NCBI GenBank assembly: GCA_024305105.1
Contig: JAMWZA010000002.1
Coordinates: forward strand, 1-64,000
From: Marinoscillum sp.
GTDB lineage: Bacteria; Bacteroidota; Bacteroidia; Cytophagales; Cyclobacteriaceae
Reading direction: 5' to 3'
Length of the DNA: 64,000 bases
Shown: positions 8,237-17,005 of the stretch, piece after piece
Position numbering within the stretch: the first letter of the stretch is position 1
Layout of the letters: the number at the start of each line of letters is the position of its first letter
Position numbers and translations under genes: made by a program
The notes under the pieces: model-generated
What the model saw: only the letters and a program-made list of their open reading frames with translations
The model's database searches: none
Told to the model about the DNA's origin: nothing

Positions 8237-10381
8237 CTATTGAACAGTGAATGACACTACGACCACATCGCCATCGAAGATTTCGGGTCCATCTCCATTG
8301 TCTGGGAACCCATAAACTCCATCTGCGGGTGACTCAATGTGAAGCATTGGGTATAACATATCACCAGCTGTTTTGGAAACATCTCCCAGATCTACCAGTA
8401 CGACAGGGTTCGTTCCGGCTTGGACCATGGTTTGACCAATAACAGGCCCTGGCTTACCTGAACCATTATCTTCATGAATAACAATCCATCCGTCAACACC
8501 AGCAACTACCTCTCCAATTGTAACGGTATTCGATCCAGAAACCGCCTGATCCGCTACTGTCACCGAGGGAGCAGTAATGTCAATGGATGAGAACGTGATT
8601 GGTGCATCAAATCCACTTGTACCATCGAACTCATAAGCACCTACGGTACCGTTATCATTGTGCAGCATGATCCAAAGTATTTCTCCATCAGTAAGACTTT
8701 CTCCATCAGCCATGGAAATTTGTACATCAGTAGTCGTACCAGCATCAAGTGCCACAGGCTCTGAAATAATGCCCGGAGCTACAAAAGAACCGGCTCCATT
8801 GTCTCTGTGAATCACAACCCACGATGGTTGCCCTACTGTAATGCTCTCAACGGTAATCATGTCTTGGGATGTCACTTGATTATTAGCTGTAAATGAACCT
8901 GAGGGCGCACCGACGGTGAATGCCTGCGTCGTTATATGTCCATCAAAACCATTTGCTCCATCAAATTCATACTCACCTACTGTTCCATTTTCAGTATGTA
9001 GCATTACGTAAAGCACATCATCAGCCGCTGCTGCTTCTGTCAAAGTGATCATTACATCAGTAGAAGTTCCAGCATCAACTTGCACGGGTGTAGAAATGAT
9101 TTCTGGCACTTGAGGACCATCGTTGTTCGCGTTACTCGCATGTACAACTACCCAACCAGTAGCATTCATCGTGATTTCACCAACTGTGAGCATGTTGCCT
9201 TGTAGAACCTGATCACTTACAGTGATAGAACCTGATGGCGCCATTGTTTCAAAACCAACGACTACTACATCGTCACCAAAAATTTCCGGTCCATCTCCAT
9301 TATCAGGAAATCCATATTCACCATCAGCTGGAGATTCAATGTGTAGCATTGGAAACAGCATTTCACCACCAGCAAAAGTAGCATCATCCAAATCAACCAT
9401 TACATCACTATTCGATCCCGCAGATACCATTGTTTGTCCTAATACTGGCCCAGGAGCACCTTCGCCATTATCCGAATGAATTACTAACCAACCATCTACG
9501 GCAGCACTAACTTCTCCAATCGTTACCATGTTCTCACTAACCACTTGACTTTCTACCGTAATAGATGGTGCTGAAACGGTTATTGCAGTCATAACGATAT
9601 TGCCTTCAGCATCAAAAATCGGATTGTCAATACCACTGGCTCCGTCAAATTCATAATCTCCAGCTGCACCATCATCAGTATGCAGCATCACATAAAGTGT
9701 AGCACCATCTTCCAGACTAGAAAAATCTGTAAGTTCTATCATAAGATCATCTGTACTTCCTGCTTCCACTGGCAAAGCCTCAGAAATGATCGCTGGTACT
9801 TCTGGACCCGATTCCGCTGCAGCGTGAACAACAACAAAACCACTCCTATCCAGTGTCACATTAGAAACGTAAACCATATTCTGAGATAGCGTTTGATCCA
9901 TTACGGTTAAAGTTCCGGTAGGATCTCCTTCTGCTGAAAGCGTAATACTGGTCATTACTATATTCCCGGCATCATCCAAAATAGGACCGTCGAACCCGTT
10001 GGATCCGTCAAATTCATAAGTCCCTACCGTACCATCATCAGTATGTAGCATGACCCACACCACATCTCCATCTTCAATTTCAACATCACTGTTGAGCATT
10101 ACTTCCACATTTTCTGTGGTGCCAGAGCTGACCATTTTTGCTTCAGAAATGATATCTGGAACCACAGGACCGCTCCCATCCTCTGTAGAGGCATGAACTA
10201 CAATCCACCCATCTGCCCTCAGCGTAACACTCGATACAATTATGCTATTGTTTTCTGTCAACATCTGATCTGAAACCGTTATTGATCCTGTTGGATTCAT
10301 TGGCTCCATATCCTCTTCATCATCGTTACAACCAACAATAACAACTGATAATAATACCAGAAACCATGTTGATCTTTTCAT
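8237..10381 (-). CDS. secreted lipoprotein with six tandem DUF7282-like domains
   Basis: Lipobox LLSVVIVGCNDDE after internal Met MKRSTWF; six ~100-110 aa repeats with D/SQ..(S/T)xxxVTV..GW(I/V)V(I/V)H..PG/VP..I and MLHTDDGTVGxYEFDGxxGFD or MLHIESPADGxYGFPDNGDGPEIF. Confidence 0.75.
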   Translation of the reverse strand: MKRSTWFLVLLSVVIVGCNDDEEDMEPMNPTGSITVSDQMLTENNSIIVSSVTLRADGWIVVHASTEDGSGPVVPDIISEAKMVSSGTTENVEVMLNSDVEIEDGDVVWVMLHTDDGTVGTYEFDGSNGFDGPILDDAGNIVMTSITLSAEGDPTGTLTVMDQTLSQNMVYVSNVTLDRSGFVVVHAAAESGPEVPAIISEALPVEAGSTDDLMIELTDFSSLEDGATLYVMLHTDDGAAGDYEFDGASGIDNPIFDAEGNIVMTAITVSAPSITVESQVVSENMVTIGEVSAAVDGWLVIHSDNGEGAPGPVLGQTMVSAGSNSDVMVDLDDATFAGGEMLFPMLHIESPADGEYGFPDNGDGPEIFGDDVVVVGFETMAPSGSITVSDQVLQGNMLTVGEITMNATGWVVVHASNANNDGPQVPEIISTPVQVDAGTSTDVMITLTEAAAADDVLYVMLHTENGTVGEYEFDGANGFDGHITTQAFTVGAPSGSFTANNQVTSQDMITVESITVGQPSWVVIHRDNGAGSFVAPGIISEPVALDAGTTTDVQISMADGESLTDGEILWIMLHNDNGTVGAYEFDGTSGFDAPITFSSIDITAPSVTVADQAVSGSNTVTIGEVVAGVDGWIVIHEDNGSGKPGPVIGQTMVQAGTNPVVLVDLGDVSKTAGDMLYPMLHIESPADGVYGFPDNGDGPEIFDGDVVVVSFTVQ

Positions 10382-10579
10382 TAATTCGTTAATTGTCATT
10401 TTTCATAGATTTTAAATAAAACATCTGTTTCAGCGTTTCATATGACCTACGAGGAGCCCTGGTGAGCTAGATTTATTTAATCTAATTTTTTCTTAAAAAA
10501 AGTCTATTTATAAATGATAACAACGACATTTAATCCAACATATAACCATATTGAGCAACATTTTAGCTAAAATTGAAGG

Positions 10580-11980
10580 ATGTCGATTCGGCTGATATTT
10601 ATTTGGATAATTCTTGTTTTTGAGATCTCCGAGGTTGTCGGTCAGGGAAAATTCTGGGTAACAAAAGAGGCAGCCGATCAATCGATGATTCTATCAAAAA
10701 AGCAACCAGCGATATGCTCGGATTGGCTGTCTATTTGTTCATATTCCTTATCAGAATCAGAGTTCAACACGCTCAATGAAAATGATATTTGGCTAGCTCC
10801 TGTACAAGCTTTTGAACAAAAGAATTTCACTGACAGAACCATATTTGGGTTCGCACTCGAACAACTAAAAGCAGAAAAATTCACCTCGGAAGGACTATCC
10901 GGTAAAGGGGTTAAAATAGGCATCATTGATGGGGGGTTTCTCGGAGCGGATGCTAATGAATCTCTCGCACACCTTTATTCTGAAAAGCAAATCAAGTTTT
11001 ACAAAGACTACATCACTCCTGATCTCAAACCTTATGGAGGATTGGCTGGGCTGGATGATAGCCATGGAACTGAAGTTTGGCAACTAATTGGAGGCTACAA
11101 TAAGCTTAAAAACATCCAATATGGACTTGCTACTGAGGCAGACTATTACCTCGCCAGAACAGATCATGGAGGATTTGAAAAACGGATAGAGGAAGACTAT
11201 TTAATCAAAGCTCTAGAAGATATGGAAGCTATGGGCATAAAACTGATCAACATTTCCCTGGGCTATAATCTTGGATTCAACAATGCTAAAGAGAATTACA
11301 AACCTGATCAAATGGATGGTAAAACCAGTCAGGTTGCAAGGGCTGTGGACTATGCGGCATTAAATAAGGGCATGTTGATCGTGGTAGCGGCTGGAAATGA
11401 AGGAAATCTCAAGTGGCGCACTCTAAGCACTCCAGGTGACGCCAAATACGCACTGACAGTTGGGTCCAGCAAACTCAAAGTATGGGATAAAATGGACTTC
11501 AGTAGTATTGGGCCAGATTATACTGATTTTGTTAAGCCGGACATTGCCGTCTATTCTACTCAGGGAACCTCTTTTTCCACTCCAGTTGTCACAGGAATGG
11601 CGGCTTGTTTGTGGCAGATGGACAGCACCCTCACTAATTTTGAAATCATCGATATTTTCAAAAAAGCTGGCAATTTCTATCCTTACCCAAACAACTACCT
11701 CGGATACGGGGTGCCTACTTGTGATGAAGTCCTGAAGGTTTACAGGAATATCCCGAGAGAAACTCCTCCGGTAATTACCACCTCGAAGAACAAAATAGGC
11801 GTCCCAATAAATAAGGGTACTGGCTATGTGGTGCTTTTTCATAAAAAGGACACTCGAAATGTCATGCATAGAAGTGTCATCAGAACGCCTGGTAAAAAAA
11901 TAAAAGTAAAACGCCCTGATGGAGCGGTTCAAACCAGTGTGCTAATGGGCACTGAAGTGATTGAAATTTTTTGGAAATAA
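10580..11980 (+). CDS. S8 family subtilisin-like serine protease
   Basis: Catalytic motifs VKIGIIDGGF (Asp), DDSHGTEVW (His), GTSFSTPVVTGMAA (Ser); N-terminal signal peptide. Confidence 0.92.
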   Translation: MSIRLIFIWIILVFEISEVVGQGKFWVTKEAADQSMILSKKQPAICSDWLSICSYSLSESEFNTLNENDIWLAPVQAFEQKNFTDRTIFGFALEQLKAEKFTSEGLSGKGVKIGIIDGGFLGADANESLAHLYSEKQIKFYKDYITPDLKPYGGLAGLDDSHGTEVWQLIGGYNKLKNIQYGLATEADYYLARTDHGGFEKRIEEDYLIKALEDMEAMGIKLINISLGYNLGFNNAKENYKPDQMDGKTSQVARAVDYAALNKGMLIVVAAGNEGNLKWRTLSTPGDAKYALTVGSSKLKVWDKMDFSSIGPDYTDFVKPDIAVYSTQGTSFSTPVVTGMAACLWQMDSTLTNFEIIDIFKKAGNFYPYPNNYLGYGVPTCDEVLKVYRNIPRETPPVITTSKNKIGVPINKGTGYVVLFHKKDTRNVMHRSVIRTPGKKIKVKRPDGAVQTSVLMGTEVIEIFWK

Positions 11981-12062
11981 ATTCAATTGGTTGTCCATTT
12001 TTGAAAAGACCCAACGTCTTTAGAGCAAACAGACAATTTTTTACATCAAACGAATTAAAATT

Positions 12063-12404
12063 ATGAAACAGTTTTTGTACTTATTCAGAGGTGGTGATGA
12101 TGGATACGCTAAACTTTCACCTAAAGAAATGCAAGCTCACATGGCCAAATGGGGAGAGTGGATGCTTAAAATTAGCCAGAATGACGAACCAGTTCCCGGG
12201 CTGCCATTACAAAATGAAGGCAAAGTAGTTTCCAAAGGCGGAGAACTCATTACCGATGGTCCCTACACAGAAGGCAAAGAAATAGTGGGTGGCTATGTGC
12301 TCGTAGAAGCCAATGACCTGGACCATGCCGTTACAATCTCCAAGGGTTGTCCCATCTTTGATTTCGGAGGAATCGTTGAAATCAGAGAAGCGGTACCTAT
12401 GTAG
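12063..12404 (+). CDS. YCII-related (DGPF-like) domain protein
   Basis: FLYLFRGGDDGYAKLSPKEMQAHMAKWGEWM..DGPYTEGKEIVGGYVLVEANDLDHAV..GCPIFDFGGIVEIRE. Confidence 0.88.
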   Translation: MKQFLYLFRGGDDGYAKLSPKEMQAHMAKWGEWMLKISQNDEPVPGLPLQNEGKVVSKGGELITDGPYTEGKEIVGGYVLVEANDLDHAVTISKGCPIFDFGGIVEIREAVPM

Positions 12405-12458
12405 GGCATGCTGAAAAGGCTCAGGAAGATCAGATACAAGGCGGCAAAGTGACAATGT

Positions 12459-12540
12459 TTGGTTATACTTTGAGCTGAAGCCAACAAAGTAGGTGGTCTT
12501 TCTAGCCGGATCGCATCTGAGGCTAACTCAAAATAACCAA
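12459..12540. repeat. imperfect inverted repeat
   Basis: TTGGTTATacTTTGAG (12459-12474) versus CTCAAAATAACCAA (12527-12540), complementary apart from a 2-nt insertion. Confidence 0.5.
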
Positions 12541-12700
12541 TCTATGATTATTTTGCTGCAAGGAAAAACGGCCTAATCTGGATAAAACCCTTGCACCTTG
12601 CTGAAAAAGTATTGAATCAAAAACTCTGTTTTGAGCATCTGATCAATCAATTCAACTTAAAATAGTGGTTTGTCAGCAGGCCCTATGTAAGCATTCAAAA

Positions 12701-12762
12701 GACTGTCTCAAAAGGTGTCATTTAGACCTGTCTGCCCGACAAGGCAGACTTATGAGACAGTC
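12701..12762. repeat. 62-bp palindromic element upstream of the ECF sigma gene
   Basis: Outer arms GACTGTCTCA/TGAGACAGTC (10 bp) and inner arms GTCTGCC/GGCAGAC (7 bp). Confidence 0.65.
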
Positions 12763-12772
12763 ACTTATCATT

Positions 12773-14026
12773 ATGACCGAACACTCAGTCAATAAGCTTG
12801 TCGATCACTTTTTCAGAAATGAATTTGGAAAAGCGGTTGCCCTATTGACCAGTAAATTTGGAACCCAGTACCTTGAAGCCGCAGAGGATGCAGTACAAGA
12901 AGCACTAACCAAGGCGATGCAAGTCTGGGGTTATGGACAAATCCCCGATAATCCCACTGGCTGGGTGATCCGAGTTGCACAGAACAAACTCATTGATCAC
13001 CTCAGAAAACTTCAGCGAGTCTATTACGCCACACAGCTACCGGAGACGGATTACGAATCACCAGAATTGCCCAGTGACGAGCAATTCAAAGATGAAATGA
13101 TCAAAATGATGTTTGCCTGTTGCAATCCTAAGCTCAGCACGGAATACCAGATTATTCTCACATTAAAAATACTTGGTGGCTTATCTATACGTGAGATTTC
13201 TTCAGCGCTTTTAAAAAAGGAAGAAACAATAGCTAAATCCTATACCAGAGCTAAAAAAAGATTCAAAGAGATCAATTTAAAACTGGAAATACCCGAAGCA
13301 GAAGAAATTCAAAACCGTCTTGATCGAATTCTCAAAATAGTCTACCTCCTATTCAATGAAGGGTACAAAAGCACAGAAGGAGAGCAGCTCATCAGAAAAG
13401 AGCTTTGCGAAGAGGCCATGAGACTCAATCAGCTATTGCTGGATAAACTCGAAACAAATTCCCAGTCTTGCCGAGCATTAATGGCGCTGATGCATTTTCA
13501 GGTAGCCCGTTTTGATGCTCGGGTAGATAGGAATGGAAACAGCGTTTCTCTGGAGACACAAGACCGGTCTATCTGGGATCAACAACACATTCTATTGGGC
13601 AATAGGTATTTAACAACCATTGAGGATGGCATGCAAAATACGTATTTCATCCAGGCCGCCATCAACGGCATTCACTGTGCTGCTGAGACTTATGCTTCCA
13701 CCAACTGGACCTACATATTGATGCTTTACAACCACTTGTATAATCTATCCGGGAATCCTATTGTAGCACTAAACCGAATCATCCCAATATCGAAAGTGCA
13801 TGGCGCTGAATTGGGACTGTTGGAATTGGAAAAAATCAAAGACCATGAATGCTTTAAAGGTAATTACTTAATATCCGCCACTGAAGCTGAACTGCTGATT
13901 CAATTAAAAAGAACTGATCAGGCGGTCGACAAACTGGCTCTCGCTATTGATTTATGTAAAAACATTCGGGAAAAGGATTTTTTAAGAGTGAAAATGAATC
14001 GTATTTGCGATAATCGGCGACCTTAA
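12773..14026 (+). CDS. ECF42-type RNA polymerase sigma factor (DUF6596/SnoaL-less long C-terminus)
   Basis: VDHFFRNEFGKAVALLTSKFGTQYLEAAEDAVQEALTKAMQVWGYGQIPDNPTGWVIRVAQNKLIDHLRK; long C-terminal helical extension; adjacent DGPF-like gene. Likely start MTEHSVNKL at 12773. Confidence 0.88.
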   Translation: MTEHSVNKLVDHFFRNEFGKAVALLTSKFGTQYLEAAEDAVQEALTKAMQVWGYGQIPDNPTGWVIRVAQNKLIDHLRKLQRVYYATQLPETDYESPELPSDEQFKDEMIKMMFACCNPKLSTEYQIILTLKILGGLSIREISSALLKKEETIAKSYTRAKKRFKEINLKLEIPEAEEIQNRLDRILKIVYLLFNEGYKSTEGEQLIRKELCEEAMRLNQLLLDKLETNSQSCRALMALMHFQVARFDARVDRNGNSVSLETQDRSIWDQQHILLGNRYLTTIEDGMQNTYFIQAAINGIHCAAETYASTNWTYILMLYNHLYNLSGNPIVALNRIIPISKVHGAELGLLELEKIKDHECFKGNYLISATEAELLIQLKRTDQAVDKLALAIDLCKNIREKDFLRVKMNRICDNRRP

Positions 14027-14086
14027 TACGGCGATTATCGATATTCAACACTCAGAATGGAGATAGATCTTTTTCACTAAGATCAA

Positions 14087-15058
14087 TTAGGCCTTTTGGT
14101 TATTTAAGCTTAACAAATCAATTGATTTTCCACAGTTAAAATGCCCCTCTGGACAGCTCATCCTGCCATGAATCCCACATGGTCGGCATGGTAGTTTTTC
14201 GTTGGTTTCAGCAATAAACGACACGTCCGATAAAGGCCCAAACCCAAACGTAGGGACTGTTGAACAAAAAACAGCTGTGACAGATGCATTAACTGCTGAA
14301 GCGAAATGAAGTGGTGCCGAATCGTTGGTGTAATTCATTGTGGCATGTTTCATCAGTGCCGCTGATTGTAACATTGACAACTGTCCAGCTAAATTCGCTA
14401 CATCAGCTTCTCTGCAGTTTGCTGTTAATTCTTCACACAAATCGCGATCATTGGCAGACCCTAGCAAATAAACTTTCATCTCTGTATTCTGAATTAAAGC
14501 CAACCATTTGTCCAGAGGTGTTTTTTTGGTCTCCCAAATGGATCCCGGTGATATGGTTATATAAGGTCCTCGTGAGTACTTACTCTGAATTGCTTCTTCC
14601 ACATGATTGATATAGAGTCTCGGCCGCTCAATTCCTTCAGCAACAATATTTTCTAATAAAGATAAATTTCGTTCTACCTCATGCTGACCATTAAAATGAT
14701 GTGGGTATCGCTCCGAAAAAAGAAGTGAAAGTGGGTTAGACGAAAAGCCTATTGTCTGATCAGCTCCAGATAAAACAGTCATTAGCCCACTACTCAAAAA
14801 CCGATGCAAATTGATGACCACATCATAATTGACAGACCTAATGCTCCTAACGACTTCAATAAAACTTCTAACCTTTTTTCGTTTATTGAAGGTAAAAACC
14901 GTCCTAATAAATGGATGGTTATCAAACAACTCCGCATGGCCTTCCTTGACCAAAAAATCAATACGTGAATTGGGGAAATGCTTATGCATTTTCTCGGCGA
15001 CAGAAGTGGCCAAAACCACATCACCAATAAAAGCCGTCTGAATAATGAGTATCTGCAT
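14087..15058 (-). CDS. glycosyltransferase family 9 (LPS heptosyltransferase-like)
   Basis: MQILIIQTAFIGDVVLATSVAEKMHKHFP; ITISPGSIWETKKTP; NDSAPLHFASAVNASVTAVF. Confidence 0.9.
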   Translation of the reverse strand: MQILIIQTAFIGDVVLATSVAEKMHKHFPNSRIDFLVKEGHAELFDNHPFIRTVFTFNKRKKVRSFIEVVRSIRSVNYDVVINLHRFLSSGLMTVLSGADQTIGFSSNPLSLLFSERYPHHFNGQHEVERNLSLLENIVAEGIERPRLYINHVEEAIQSKYSRGPYITISPGSIWETKKTPLDKWLALIQNTEMKVYLLGSANDRDLCEELTANCREADVANLAGQLSMLQSAALMKHATMNYTNDSAPLHFASAVNASVTAVFCSTVPTFGFGPLSDVSFIAETNEKLPCRPCGIHGRMSCPEGHFNCGKSIDLLSLNNQKA

Positions 15059-15101
15059 AAACTATGTTTGAGAGGTTTAAAATTAGTAAATTTGCGGCCC
15101 T

Positions 15102-16334
15102 ATGGAGGATCATGAGCTGATAGAGTTACCGAACGGGATTCGGATCATTCACAAACAGATAAGCAATACCAAAATAGCCCATGTAGGCATCATGCTCGAT
15201 ATCGGCAGCAGAGACGAGCTACCAGAAGAGCAGGGCATTGCACATTTCTGGGAGCACATGGCCTTTAAAGGAACCAGGAAGAGAAAATCCTTCCACATCA
15301 TCAATCGTCTGGATTCACTTGGTGGTGAATTGAACGCATACACCACTCGTGAAAAAATATGCTTCTACGCGTCTGTTTTGGACAATCATCTGGACAAAGC
15401 CGTGGAGCTTTTAGCTGACATCACGTTCAACTCTACTTTTCCAGAAAAGGAAATCGAAAAAGAACGGATGGTCATTCTAGAGGAAATGGCAATGTATCGC
15501 GATACTCCTGAAGATGCCATCCAGGACGACTTTGATGAACTCGTTTTTCGCAATCACCCGCTGGGCAGCAACATTCTAGGGACAGAAGATACTGTAGGTA
15601 GGTTCAAGCAGGGTGACTTTAAATCCTTTCTCGAGAGAAATCTGAATACAGAAAAGATCATCCTGTCAAGTGTAGGCAACTACTCAGCGAAAAAGCTGAA
15701 AAAATTAGCGGAAAAATACCTGGAGTCCGTCCCTCACAAAAATCACACTCCTCAGCGCAGTTACTTCCAGGATTCTGAACCGATTGTTCAAACAGTCGAA
15801 AAACCGATAACACAAGCCCATGTGGCGCTCGGCCGAACCAGCTACAGCTTAAGGGATGAAAACCGCATCCCTTTTTTCCTGCTTATCAATATCCTGGGAG
15901 GTCCGAGTATGAATTCTCGTTTAAACCTGTCACTTCGTGAAAAACATGGTTTTGTCTATGGAATCGATGCAAGCTATACACCGTATTACGAAACCGGGTC
16001 TTTGGGAATCTATTTTGCAACAGACCCTAAAAACCTCAAGAAAAGCCTGAAACTCATTGATAAGGAATTTGACTTACTGAAGAAAAAACCGATGGGATAC
16101 ATGCAGCTTCATAAAGCGAAGCAGCAACTCAAAGGCCAGCTAGCCATGTCCGAAGAAAACAACAATGCAATCATGCTGATGATGGCTAAAAGCATGTTAG
16201 ACATGAATAAAATTCCAGATATCAACGAGCTGTTCGAACAGATCGACAATGCCTCAGCCGAGCAGCTGATGGAGCTGGCCAGAGCAAATTTCGATAAGGA
16301 TAAGATGTCCCAGTTAACTTTCCTTCCAAAGTAG
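15102..16334 (+). CDS. M16 family zinc peptidase (pitrilysin/MPP-like)
   Basis: Inverted zinc motif HFWEH in IAHFWEHMAFKGT; SLREKHGFVYGIDASY. Confidence 0.93.
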   Translation: MEDHELIELPNGIRIIHKQISNTKIAHVGIMLDIGSRDELPEEQGIAHFWEHMAFKGTRKRKSFHIINRLDSLGGELNAYTTREKICFYASVLDNHLDKAVELLADITFNSTFPEKEIEKERMVILEEMAMYRDTPEDAIQDDFDELVFRNHPLGSNILGTEDTVGRFKQGDFKSFLERNLNTEKIILSSVGNYSAKKLKKLAEKYLESVPHKNHTPQRSYFQDSEPIVQTVEKPITQAHVALGRTSYSLRDENRIPFFLLINILGGPSMNSRLNLSLREKHGFVYGIDASYTPYYETGSLGIYFATDPKNLKKSLKLIDKEFDLLKKKPMGYMQLHKAKQQLKGQLAMSEENNNAIMLMMAKSMLDMNKIPDINELFEQIDNASAEQLMELARANFDKDKMSQLTFLPK

Positions 16335-16366
16335 AACAGGGCATAAAAATCAATTAGTTTTACACC

Positions 16367-17005
16367 ATGGATTTTCTACCGGATCATCTACAGCAATATG
16401 TGGAGCAGCACTCCGAACCTGAGAGTGAACTACTGAGACGTATCAACAGGGAAACACATCTCAATGTGCTTAAGCCAAGGATGCTTTCGGGTCACCTGCA
16501 AGGTCGGGTACTTTCAATGCTTAGTCACATGATCAAGCCGAAACACATCTTGGAAATAGGCACCTACACTGGATATTCGGCACTTTCACTGGCGGAGGGT
16601 TTAGCTAAAAATGGCAAGTTGATTACGATTGATGTCAATGAAGAGCTTGAAAATCAGGTCAATGGATACTTTCACGAATCTCCTTTCAAAGACCAGATTG
16701 AATTTATGATCGGCAATGCACAAGAAATCATCCCCAATCTGAGTTATGAATGGGACATGGTTTTTATTGATGCAGATAAATCGAGCTATTCCAATTACTT
16801 CGAAATGACACTCCCACAGCTAAAATCAGGTGGCTTTCTGATCATTGACAATGTGCTTTGGAGTGGTAAAGTAGCTGAATCGGATAAAAATGATAAAGCC
16901 ACTGAATCCATGCGAGCATTTAATAAAATGGTCAACAACCATCCCGGAGTACAAAGCGTATTATTCCCTATACGCGATGGGCTGATGATTCTAAGAAAAC
17001 TATGA
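16367..17005 (+). CDS. class I SAM-dependent O-methyltransferase
   Basis: ILEIGTYTGYSALSLAEGLAKNGKLITIDVNEE..WDMVFIDADKSSYSNYFEMTLPQLKSGGFLIIDNVLWSGKV. Confidence 0.92.
   Translation: MDFLPDHLQQYVEQHSEPESELLRRINRETHLNVLKPRMLSGHLQGRVLSMLSHMIKPKHILEIGTYTGYSALSLAEGLAKNGKLITIDVNEELENQVNGYFHESPFKDQIEFMIGNAQEIIPNLSYEWDMVFIDADKSSYSNYFEMTLPQLKSGGFLIIDNVLWSGKVAESDKNDKATESMRAFNKMVNNHPGVQSVLFPIRDGLMILRKL

Noticed and set aside
11423-11932. 169-aa minus-strand ORF inside the S8 protease
   Set aside because: It is antisense to a strongly supported protease gene, has no recognisable domain, and looks like a shadow ORF.
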